The position numbers and the translations under genes are program-made. From a virus: a stretch of DNA of 40,127 nt. The stretch is from positions 1 through 40,127 of the IMG/VR virus record IMGVR_UViG_3300042386_000480, one strand, 5' to 3'. This document shows positions 6,647 to 11,844 of the stretch, one piece after another (positions within the stretch are counted from its first letter, which is position 1; every line of letters starts with the position of its first letter). Below the pieces are notes generated by a model. That model saw nothing but the letters and a program-made list of their open reading frames with translations, made no database searches and was not told the DNA's origin.

Positions 6647-6998
6647 AGAATGTTTGATCGCCATTTTCTTTTTTGTGCTTGGTTTTATGACCGTGCATAA
6701 TATGGCAAAGGCGGATGATGTTATCAAATGCTATCCCAATGCAGAGTTTATGAAGGTTATTGACGAGAAGGCTCTTGTTACACTATACAACGGTCTAATC
6801 GGTAATAAGATGCACGAAGTCATGATGACCAAAGACCGTCATATGTATATTGTTGAATATGATAAGGCGACAGATGGTAATGCTATGGCTGCAAAGCAGT
6901 ATTGTGTTACTGGTATTTTGAATGACGTTACATTTAATGATTCAGCAATCGAGTTTCTTTCTCAGTTGCTTGACAAGTATAAAGGACAAAAGACATGA
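6630..6998 (+). CDS. exported protein with signal peptide
   Basis: A 122-residue protein beginning MMSRTKECLIAIFFFVLGFM. Residues 1-29 form a typical signal peptide: basic n-region, a hydrophobic core (IAIFFFVLGF) and an alanine-rich end (NMAKADD) with cleavage likely after AKA. The mature part has two cysteines (YPN preceded by C, and YCVTG) that could pair in the periplasm. AGGAG upstream. Function unknown; periplasmic phage proteins can alter the envelope or block superinfection, which is only a guess here. Confidence 0.7.
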   Translation: MMSRTKECLIAIFFFVLGFMTVHNMAKADDVIKCYPNAEFMKVIDEKALVTLYNGLIGNKMHEVMMTKDRHMYIVEYDKATDGNAMAAKQYCVTGILNDVTFNDSAIEFLSQLLDKYKGQKT

Positions 6999-7282
6999 GT
7001 ATTCTTGGACCAGATGGCGCTATTGCTGCTAGTGGTTTGCCAACAGGTGGCTTGGTAAAAAAGAAGCCAATTACTGATATTCGTATGGTTATGTTTCCTA
7101 AGATGATGGTTCATCCGGAAACTAAACAGATGGTAATGGTTCCTATGCAGGATCTTCAGTATCGTCGTGAAGGTAATACAGAATGGTTTTCTGTGGCTAT
7201 TGAAGAAGTAGAAAAGCACGAATATAATCCGGAGAATAAGAATGAAAAAGATTTACATAGCAATAGCAATGGTGTTTCTTAG
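6995..7282 (+). CDS. hypothetical protein
   Basis: A 95-residue protein beginning MSILGPDGAIAASGLPTGGL, coupled by ATGA to the exported protein gene. The centre (RMVMFPKMMVHPETKQMVMV) is Met-rich. Gly-rich at the N terminus and acidic at the C terminus. The 3' end overlaps the lipoprotein gene by 41 bases. No family is recognised. Confidence 0.6.
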   Translation: MSILGPDGAIAASGLPTGGLVKKKPITDIRMVMFPKMMVHPETKQMVMVPMQDLQYRREGNTEWFSVAIEEVEKHEYNPENKNEKDLHSNSNGVS

Positions 7283-7370
7283 TTTTAGTATCGCTGGTTG
7301 TAATGTCAGTGATGAAGCTAAATTCTTCGAATGTCTCGCCAGAGACCGCACGTCAAATCCGTGCCATTAA
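7242..7370 (+). CDS. tiny lipoprotein
   Basis: A 42-residue product beginning MKKIYIAIAMVFLSFSIAGC. This is a clear lipoprotein signal with lipobox SIAGC, predicting acylation at Cys20 and a 23-residue mature peptide (CNVSDEAKFFECLARDRTSN then PCH). GGAGAATAAG precedes the start. Small phage lipoproteins may be outer-membrane spanins or exclusion proteins; here there is no partner Rz-type gene and no proline-rich mature region, so the role stays open. Confidence 0.65.
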   Translation: MKKIYIAIAMVFLSFSIAGCNVSDEAKFFECLARDRTSNPCH

Positions 7371-7437
7371 AGATAAAGAAATAGAAGCTCCTCATCCTTG
7401 GATAGAAGAGTTTGAAAATCAAATTTCAACAGAATAA
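7312..7437 (+). CDS. small ORF overlapping the lipoprotein gene
   Basis: A 41-residue reading beginning MKLNSSNVSPETARQIRAIK and ending EEFENQISTE, in another frame and overlapping the lipoprotein gene by 59 bases. There is no convincing ribosome binding site. The peptide reads like a genuine soluble protein (charged, PHPWIEEFE), so it could be translated by reinitiation or frameshift from the lipoprotein gene. Kept as a low-confidence gene. Confidence 0.35.
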   Translation: MKLNSSNVSPETARQIRAIKDKEIEAPHPWIEEFENQISTE

Positions 7438-7510
7438 ATAATTTGCTTAGAACGTTGAGAGGAACAGCATAGACGTTACGGACGTGGCTTCGATGCCACC
7501 ACCTCCACCA

Positions 7511-7640
7511 TAGATACATAGCCCAATGCTTCAAGGGTGTCCAGGATTAGTGGATAGCACCGTTGAAGGGAGACAGACAACGGAGGGGTTTCGCAAATCC
7601 ATGTGTCTGTAGAAAAGGGAAGCGACTGTGTATCTTTGAT
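7511..7640 (+). ncRNA. intervening segment of permuted tmRNA
   Basis: The segment between the CCA end (7510) and the mature 5' end (7641), expected to be removed by RNase P and other processing. It holds nested stems: ACAGACA (7573-7579) with TGTCTGT (7604-7610), and inside it GGGTTT (7586-7591) with AAATCC (7595-7600) around a CGC loop. Confidence 0.6.
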
Positions 7641-7703
7641 GGGGGTGAAAGGGATTCGACGGGCGTAGTAAGGGTTCAAGGAGTTCGAAAGCAACTCGTA
7701 GAT

Positions 7704-7751
7704 GCAAACGATAATGATGCATCATTTGGAGTTTATGCTCTAGCGGCATAA
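7704..7751 (+). other. tmRNA proteolysis tag reading frame
   Basis: From the GCA resume codon at 7704 the frame reads ANDNDASFGVYALAA and stops at TAA (7749-7751); the charged alanine adds one more Ala in front. The ANDN start and the ALAA end match the tag style of alphaproteobacterial tmRNAs, and the hydrophobic end is the known recognition signal for ClpXP-type proteases. Confidence 0.92.
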
Positions 7752-7824
7752 TCCATTGGGTTTGGCAACTGCACCTAGAAACAGAAGCATGTTGCATACA
7801 CACAACACACAAAGGAGTATTAAA

Positions 7825-8016
7825 ATGGATAAACAATCACCATACGAACTTAGATTTAATTTTCTAATTTCTGCAAGAGAATATTTGGAAGCAAAGTTTC
7901 ACGCTGATCTTGAATTATATGAACGAAAGATCAGCACAGCTGTGCCATCTTTTCCTACAAAAGATGAGATTTTCGAATTAGCTGAATCCTATAAACAATT
8001 TGTAGATAAGAAATAA
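7825..8016 (+). CDS. small conserved T4-like hypothetical protein
   Basis: A 63-residue protein beginning MDKQSPYELRFNFLISAREY, with AAAGGAG at 7811-7817 fixing the start. It reads like a family of short proteins in T4-like phages that open with SPYEIR-x-x-L and are mostly helical with charged ends; function unknown. It lies between the tmRNA and the terminator at 8031, so it may share a transcript with the tmRNA precursor. Confidence 0.65.
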   Translation: MDKQSPYELRFNFLISAREYLEAKFHADLELYERKISTAVPSFPTKDEIFELAESYKQFVDKK

Positions 8017-8030
8017 ATAATAAAGGTTCT

Positions 8031-8060
8031 GCAAGTCTCCTTTCAAAAGACTTGCTTTTT
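8031..8060 (+). terminator. rho-independent terminator
   Basis: GCAAGTCT (8031-8038) and AGACTTGC (8048-8055) form a perfect 8-bp stem with a 9-base loop, followed by five T (8056-8060). It ends the tmRNA and 7825 gene transcript. Its 3' arm contains most of the -35 box of the next promoter. Confidence 0.88.
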
Positions 8061-8080
8061 CATTCATGATGGGTTATAAT
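8052..8080 (+). promoter_or_regulatory. sigma70-type promoter for tRNA-Arg
   Basis: TTGCTT (8052-8057), a 17-base spacer and a consensus TATAAT (8075-8080). The predicted start falls a few bases before the tRNA at 8090, so it probably drives the tRNA and the genes after it. Confidence 0.75.
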
Positions 8081-8089
8081 ACTAATAAT

Positions 8090-8166
8090 GGCTCCGTAGC
8101 TCAGCTGGATAGAGCACAAAACTTCTAATTTTGGGGTCGTACGTTCGAATCGTACCGGAGTCGCCA
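8090..8166 (+). tRNA. tRNA-Arg (anticodon UCU)
   Basis: A 77-base cloverleaf with encoded CCA: acceptor GGCTCCG/CGGAGTC, D-arm GCTC/GAGC, anticodon stem CAAAA/TTTTG with loop CTTCTAA (anticodon TCT at 8124-8126), and T-arm GTACG-TTCGAAT-CGTAC. It reads AGA and AGG. AGA is the main arginine codon of the virion genes here, while the early genes use CGT, so this tRNA probably supports late protein synthesis. Confidence 0.95.
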
Positions 8167-8182
8167 TCCTTAGGAGAACTAA

Positions 8183-8293
8183 ATGTCAAGACACAATCAC
8201 TGGTTCTGGAATAGTTCTTTCGTTAATGCAATTCACCAAAATCTATTACGCTTAACTTCTTGGATCTGGAAGAAACAGAACCACAACCACTAG
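8183..8293 (+). CDS. 36-residue hypothetical protein
   Basis: A short ORF beginning MSRHNHWFWNSSFVNAIHQN, preceded by a strong TAGGAGAAC site (8171-8179). It is rich in His, Asn and Trp, with an unusual composition. It lies right after the tRNA and its stop codon overlaps the AGGA site of the next gene, so it could act as a coupled leader peptide. Confidence 0.45.
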   Translation: MSRHNHWFWNSSFVNAIHQNLLRLTSWIWKKQNHNH

Positions 8294-8301
8294 GATATAT
8301 T

Positions 8302-8706
8302 ATGAAAAGATTGTTGATTGTTCTCGCTGCAGTTTTCATTTCAACTTCAGCGTTTGCAGATTATCATGTTGTTGTTTCTAAACGTCATCAGTCTATGTCT
8401 GTTTACCAAGATGGAGAGTTGATCGAGCAGTGGCCAGTATCTACTGCTAGAAAGGGTTATTACACCCCAACAGGAACTTTTCATCCTTATTTTTATCATC
8501 TAATGCACTATTCAAAGAAGTATGACAATGCGCCGATGCCACACTCTATTTTCTTTTCTGGTGGATTTGCTATCCACGCTACTCCTCATACAGGTAATTT
8601 GGGGCGTCCTGCTTCTCATGGTTGCGTTCGGCTCCATCCTTCTAATGCTTCTACGCTCTATAATATGACCAAAGGCGAACCCACGACAATCACAATCAAG
8701 GATTAG
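8302..8706 (+). CDS. exported L,D-transpeptidase (YkuD domain)
   Basis: A 134-residue protein. Residues 1-19 (MKRLLIVLAAVFISTSAFA) are a classic signal peptide with an AFA cleavage site. The mature part is almost entirely a YkuD domain: GxTPTGTF-like segment near 53-60, His92 in AIHAT and the catalytic SHGCVRL with Cys108. Known family members form 3-3 peptidoglycan cross-links or attach proteins to peptidoglycan in the periplasm. The chain is short and lacks extra binding domains. The start at 8302 follows AGGATATATT; the frame runs back to 8260 without a site. It is unusual phage cargo, perhaps modifying the envelope during infection. Confidence 0.9.
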   Translation: MKRLLIVLAAVFISTSAFADYHVVVSKRHQSMSVYQDGELIEQWPVSTARKGYYTPTGTFHPYFYHLMHYSKKYDNAPMPHSIFFSGGFAIHATPHTGNLGRPASHGCVRLHPSNASTLYNMTKGEPTTITIKD

Positions 8707-8710
8707 TTCT

Positions 8711-8893
8711 ATGCATATTAAAGAGACTTATTCATATTCTCACGCCAGCACAGTAATGTGGTCATTACAACAGGAATTGAATAGAAGTAAGGCTCTACGA
8801 AGCAATGATACCCACATACAGGAGTATCTAGAACAAAGAATCGCTGAATTGAAAGAATATGAAAAACAATGCTTAAAAATTCAAACTTCGTAG
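8711..8893 (+). CDS. small helical hypothetical protein
   Basis: A 60-residue protein beginning MHIKETYSYSHASTVMWSLQ. The second half is strongly charged and helical (EYLEQRIAELKEYEKQ), consistent with a coiled coil. The ribosome binding site is weak. It overlaps the gp33-like gene by 25 bases. No family is recognised. Confidence 0.55.
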   Translation: MHIKETYSYSHASTVMWSLQQELNRSKALRSNDTHIQEYLEQRIAELKEYEKQCLKIQTS

Positions 8894-9087
8894 AAGAAGT
8901 AGAAAAGCTCTGTAGAGACAAGAATATAGAATATATTGACGCTGTTGTCTTTTGGTGCGAGAAGAATAATCTAGAAATTGAGACTGCAGCCTATTGGATC
9001 AAAAAAGATCCGGTAATGAGGTCTAAGATTCAGTTAGAAGCTGAAAATCTTAATGTTCTGAAGCGTGGAGCTCGCCTTCCCATATAA
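8869..9087 (+). CDS. 33: gp33-like late transcription co-activator
   Basis: A 72-residue protein. The central pattern (EEVEKL...YIDAVVFWCEKNNLEIETAAYWI...SKIQLEAENLNVL) parallels T4 gp33 (a MSYLEATTAFLEENSI...IIEKIQSEAIDENLL layout). In T4, gp33 links RNA polymerase core to the sliding clamp gp45 and, with gp55, activates TATAAATA late promoters. Here it is shorter than T4 gp33 (112 residues) and ends RGARLPI. Position near gp59 and gp32 also matches T4 gene order (59-33-32). Homology is judged by eye. Its stop codon lies inside a TATAAATA motif. Confidence 0.7.
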   Translation: MLKNSNFVEEVEKLCRDKNIEYIDAVVFWCEKNNLEIETAAYWIKKDPVMRSKIQLEAENLNVLKRGARLPI

Positions 9088-9090
9088 ATA
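9083..9090 (+). promoter_or_regulatory. T4-type late promoter motif
   Basis: An exact TATAAATA, the T4 late promoter -10 consensus, 28 bases before the ATG of the metallopeptidase gene, leaving room for a start site near 9101 and the GGAGG site. It overlaps the stop codon of the gp33-like gene. Confidence 0.6.
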
Positions 9091-9118
9091 CTAGGTTCAA
9101 CCATTGTTGGAGGCGTTT

Positions 9119-9670
9119 ATGCGTATACAGACAATCGGTCGACCATCGCACGTATCATTGGGGATAATCAAAAAAGCGATATATTTCTATGGTAAGTACT
9201 TAATCGGGGGCGGGAAACTATTTAATAACATCCGTTTGGTAGTAAAATTTGAGAAATTTACGAATGAAGACGGGGATTATGCTTATTGCGATTGGACAGA
9301 CGACAATAATAATTGCAGAGAGTTTCAAATAGGTATTGACCGTGCCCTTAGCAAGAAGGAGACTCTTCTTGCGCTCGCTCATGAGATGGTTCATTTAAAG
9401 CAATATGCAAAAGGTGAGATGAAAGACATTTGGCGTCCCGTACGGATGGTCAAATGGCAAGGTGAGAAGTATCTTCACGAAGAAATGGACTATTGGGAAT
9501 GTCCTTGGGAAATCGAGGCATATGGTCGTGAGAAGGGATTATACTTCAAGTTTTTGACTTATTTACAATATGGAGAGCCTGAGTCGTTATGTCGTCGTTC
9601 GAAGCATATAAAGATTACAACTCCAAAGAAACAACCTGAAATTCCTTCTTCAAATACTGGAGATGTTTGA
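9119..9670 (+). CDS. HExxH metallopeptidase-like protein
   Basis: A 183-residue protein beginning MRIQTIGRPSHVSLGIIKKA. It carries a zincin-type AHEMVHLKQY (His88, Glu89, His92) and a later PWEIEAYGRE segment that could supply the third zinc ligand (Glu131 or Glu133), resembling SprT/minigluzincin proteins known from T4-like phages. Substrate unknown. The start at 9119 follows TTGGAGG (9107-9113); a TTG at 9104 is in frame but lies in that site. It is probably read from the late promoter at 9083. Its last 21 bases overlap the opposing endonuclease gene. Confidence 0.75.
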   Translation: MRIQTIGRPSHVSLGIIKKAIYFYGKYLIGGGKLFNNIRLVVKFEKFTNEDGDYAYCDWTDDNNNCREFQIGIDRALSKKETLLALAHEMVHLKQYAKGEMKDIWRPVRMVKWQGEKYLHEEMDYWECPWEIEAYGREKGLYFKFLTYLQYGEPESLCRRSKHIKITTPKKQPEIPSSNTGDV

Positions 9671-10198
9671 TTTTTTAATCATTCCAGGAACCCAGTTTTT
9701 TGGCTTTTGATTTGGTAGACAACAAACACATTTGGTTTCTTCTTTATTTTTGAACCATCGTTTACCTTTTTTGGCTTGTGAGATTGCTTGTTTTCTGCTT
9801 TCCGAGGCTGGACCTATCTTTTTGCCAATTTTTCCTAATGATATTGCTCTTCTATCAGATTCCGGTCTCTTTTTACCTTTTTTGGAAATAGATATTGCTT
9901 TTTTATGAGATTCGCTTCTTATTTTTCCTGTGTGCAAAGGAGGGTTGTCTCCCCCTTCTAATTGATTTAGAAGTATGCCGCCAGATTGTTTTCTACCATA
10001 CCAACGAATCATTCTTCTTTCTATAGAAAGAGCTCCTATTTCGGTAAGATTTGTTTCTAAGAATACAATTTTGGATTTGTCTTTTGGGGTGGAAACATTG
10101 GTATGTTTGCAATAGGCTCTGTTACCTTTGCCTTTACCAATATAATATGGAAGATTTGTGGATTTGTTAATATAAGCGTAAACGTAATAAATATCCAT
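9650..10198 (-). CDS. GIY-YIG homing-type endonuclease with NUMOD repeats
   Basis: A 182-residue protein beginning MDIYYVYAYINKSTNLPYYI, the GIY-YIG nuclease core (VYAYIN...YYIGKGKGNRAY; Arg27 the likely catalytic Arg). The C-terminal half has three Lys-rich repeats (SESHKKAISISKKGKK, then SDRRAISLGKIGKK and SESRKQAISQAKKGKR) typical of nuclease-associated modular DNA-binding domains. The start at 10198 is preferred over 10255 because AGGAG lies eight bases before it. The gene is inverted relative to its neighbours and sits between the metallopeptidase and gp59, the usual pattern of a free-standing selfish endonuclease. Confidence 0.88.
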   Translation of the reverse strand: MDIYYVYAYINKSTNLPYYIGKGKGNRAYCKHTNVSTPKDKSKIVFLETNLTEIGALSIERRMIRWYGRKQSGGILLNQLEGGDNPPLHTGKIRSESHKKAISISKKGKKRPESDRRAISLGKIGKKIGPASESRKQAISQAKKGKRWFKNKEETKCVCCLPNQKPKNWVPGMIKKSNISSI

Positions 10199-10223
10199 GC
10201 TGATACTCCTGGTTAGTATTAGA

Positions 10224-10253
10224 GCCCATGGATGTTGACGCATCGCGATGGGC
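10224..10253. repeat. inverted repeat upstream of endonuclease gene
   Basis: GCCCAT (10224-10229) and ATGGGC (10248-10253) are inverted, with GATG/CATC (10231-10234, 10241-10244) inside. It lies in the divergent gap between the endonuclease and gp59 genes and could be an operator, a start-region hairpin or a remnant of the insertion site. Confidence 0.4.
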
Positions 10254-10272
10254 AATATTATTTAGGTGAAAC

Positions 10273-10848
10273 ATGACTGCTTTTGATGCTTTTAAAGATT
10301 ATATTGCTTTAAAAAATCATTTTAATAAACTAAATTATGATTATGTAAAATATAATGGAAAAACAAATACTTCATTAAATGCATTTGAGAAGCGTAAGGA
10401 TAAGGTGTTTTTTGAAAAACTATCTAAGATTGAAAATGTATGCGAGTTTCTTATTGCTAATCTTAGTGTTGATCCAAAACTCTGGATCCGTGAGCTCGCA
10501 TATTCAGAATCTGCTCAAGTAACATATCAAAACTGGAAGAAGCGTAACCAGTCCCTTACATACAATTTTAAAACAGATTTTAAGAAAATTCTAGAAGAAC
10601 CGAAGGGTCAGCAACATCCTGCTGCCTTACGGTTATTTCTGGCCAACGAGATCAGTTTAGAGTCTCTTTGTATTTTTGTTGAAATGACAAAGGCATTAAA
10701 GCAATGGGACGATAAACTTGAATACGACCCGATATGGGAAGATATCCGATTGAGGGTTGTGAAATATACTCCATTTATAAAGTATGATCGTGAAAAAATA
10801 AAGCAAGTAATGCTTGACATTATGAGTGATATGGAGTATACTAAATAA
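10273..10848 (+). CDS. 59: gp59-like helicase loader
   Basis: A 191-residue protein beginning MTAFDAFKDYIALKNHFNKL. It matches T4 gp59 (217 residues) in layout: N-terminal YxLxKxHF and YDYVKYNGK, then KRKDKVFFEKLS, ISLESLCIFVEM and a C-terminal KYTPFIKYD segment. In T4, gp59 loads helicase gp41 onto gp32-coated DNA at forks and D-loops. It is directly upstream of gp32, as in T4 where 59, 33 and 32 cluster. Arg is mostly CGT. The promoter of gp32 is embedded in its last 35 bases. Confidence 0.85.
   Translation: MTAFDAFKDYIALKNHFNKLNYDYVKYNGKTNTSLNAFEKRKDKVFFEKLSKIENVCEFLIANLSVDPKLWIRELAYSESAQVTYQNWKKRNQSLTYNFKTDFKKILEEPKGQQHPAALRLFLANEISLESLCIFVEMTKALKQWDDKLEYDPIWEDIRLRVVKYTPFIKYDREKIKQVMLDIMSDMEYTK
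10814..10842 (+). promoter_or_regulatory. sigma70-type promoter for gene 32
   Basis: TTGACA (10814-10819), a 17-base spacer and TATACT (10837-10842), inside the 3' end of gene 59. Transcription would begin near 10850 and give about 60 bases of leader before the gp32 ATG at 10909. Confidence 0.8.
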
Positions 10849-10908
10849 TGTTGGGTGATACAAATGCCCATCATACAATTGTTATACATCGTAATACGGA
10901 GATTATAC

Positions 10909-11811
10909 ATGGTAGATTTTAAGTCCCTCAAGGCAGCTTCAGGTAAGAAGTCTCTCGAATCCCTAACATCAGAACTCAATAAGCTATCAGGCGGCGAAGG
11001 CAAAGGTGCCGATGACCGTTTCTGGACGCCAACAGTCGACAAGGCTGGTAATGGTTATGCTGTTATTCGTTTCCTTCCTCCGCCAGCTGGCGAAGATGTT
11101 CCTTTCGTTCGTATCTTTGATCATGGTTTCCAGGGTCCAGGCGGATGGTATATCGAGAACTCGCTGACCACTCTTGGTAAGAGCGATCCAGTTTCTGAGT
11201 ATAATTCTAAGCTCTGGAACTCTGGTATTGAGGCTAACAAGGAAATTGCTCGTAAGCAGAAGCGTCGTCTTCACTTCATCAGCAATATTCAGGTTATCAG
11301 CGATCCAGGCAATCCTGCTAACGAGGGTAAGGTTTTCCTCTACAAGTATGGTAAGAAGATCTTCGACAAGCTAAAGGAGGCAATGGAGCCTCAGTTTGCT
11401 GACGAGGAAGCAATCAACCCATTCGATCTTTGGGCTGGCGCTCCATTCAAGCTGAAGATCCGACAGGTTGAAGGTTATCGTAACTATGATAAGTCAGAGT
11501 TTGGTAAGCCAGAGGCTCTGTCTGATGACGATAAGGTTCTGGAGCAGATCTGGAAGAGCGAACATTCTCTTCAGGAATTCCTAGATCCCAAGAACTTCAA
11601 GTCAGAAGAGGAGCTACGTGCTCGTCTAGCAAAGGTTCTTGCCGAGGATGCTCCTGCAACGAAGCGTAAGGCAGCTGAGAATACTGAAGTTCCATGGCAG
11701 GATGAAGAAACTGCTCCGACTTTTAAGGCGACTCATGCGCCGAAGTATTCTAGCGACGACGAAGATGACGATGAGTCATTGGAGTTTTTCAAGAAACTCG
11801 CTAACGACTAA
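10909..11811 (+). CDS. 32: gp32-like single-stranded DNA binding protein
   Basis: A 300-residue protein (T4 gp32: 301). N-terminal MVDFKSLKAASGKKSLESLT is the basic LAST-type cooperativity region. The core carries NEGKVFLYKYGKKIFDKL and a PFDLWAGAPFKLKIRQVEGYRNYDKS segment; the C terminus is acidic (SSDDEDDDES), the known docking tail for replication partners. The T4 zinc-binding cysteines are absent: the loop reads GGWYIENSLTTLGKSDPVSE, so this is a zinc-free variant. The start at 10909 follows ACGGAGA; the frame runs back to 10855 without a site. It has its own promoter and a strong terminator. Confidence 0.95.
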   Translation: MVDFKSLKAASGKKSLESLTSELNKLSGGEGKGADDRFWTPTVDKAGNGYAVIRFLPPPAGEDVPFVRIFDHGFQGPGGWYIENSLTTLGKSDPVSEYNSKLWNSGIEANKEIARKQKRRLHFISNIQVISDPGNPANEGKVFLYKYGKKIFDKLKEAMEPQFADEEAINPFDLWAGAPFKLKIRQVEGYRNYDKSEFGKPEALSDDDKVLEQIWKSEHSLQEFLDPKNFKSEEELRARLAKVLAEDAPATKRKAAENTEVPWQDEETAPTFKATHAPKYSSDDEDDDESLEFFKKLAND

Positions 11812-11819
11812 AATGAAGA

Positions 11820-11843
11820 GGGAGCCAAAAGGCTCCCTTTTTT
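11820..11843 (+). terminator. rho-independent terminator after gene 32
   Basis: GGGAGCC (11820-11826), loop AAAA, GGCTCCC (11831-11837), then six T (11838-11843). It separates gene 32 from the convergent minus-strand tail operon, whose last stop is at 11845. Confidence 0.92.
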
Positions 11844-11844
11844 A

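Larger units (their letters stand above)
7444..7795 (+). ncRNA. ssrA: circularly permuted (two-piece) tmRNA
   Basis: A full permuted tmRNA gene: the 3' acceptor half comes first and the tag-coding half second. The 3' half has GGAC, a T-arm (stem GTGGC 7484-7488 with GCCAC 7495-7499, loop TTCGAT) and CACCTCC-ACCA ending at 7510. The 5' half begins GGGGGTG at 7641 with the conserved GGATTCGAC at 7652-7660. The acceptor stem pairs 7641-7647 with 7500-7506, seven of seven, including G3.U70 (7643 with 7504), the alanine identity element, and discriminator A. The coding half ends near CCTAGAAACAGAAGC (about 7780-7794). Outer ends are approximate. tmRNA with SmpB rescues stalled ribosomes and tags the peptides for proteolysis. 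The two-piece form is known from alphaproteobacteria, some betaproteobacteria and cyanobacteria. Confidence 0.93.

Noticed and set aside
6970-6998. Promoter with TTGACA at 6970-6975
   Set aside because: No -10 box at 16-18 bases; the sequence there is ACATGA within a gene start.
7563-7751. Protein-coding reading that ends in the tmRNA tag
   Set aside because: The frame is open only because the tmRNA tag is in it; the segment is explained by tmRNA structure.
7752-7830. One-piece tmRNA 3' end downstream of the tag
   Set aside because: No T-arm or CCA end is found there; the matching acceptor half lies upstream at 7480-7510, so the gene is permuted.
10855-10908. Extended N terminus of gp32 from ATG 10855
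   Set aside because: No ribosome binding site; ATG 10909 has ACGGAGA upstream and gives the 300-residue length typical of gp32.
10850-10908. Pseudoknot in the gp32 leader
   Set aside because: Only four-base complementary segments that share bases; not convincing without folding or comparison.
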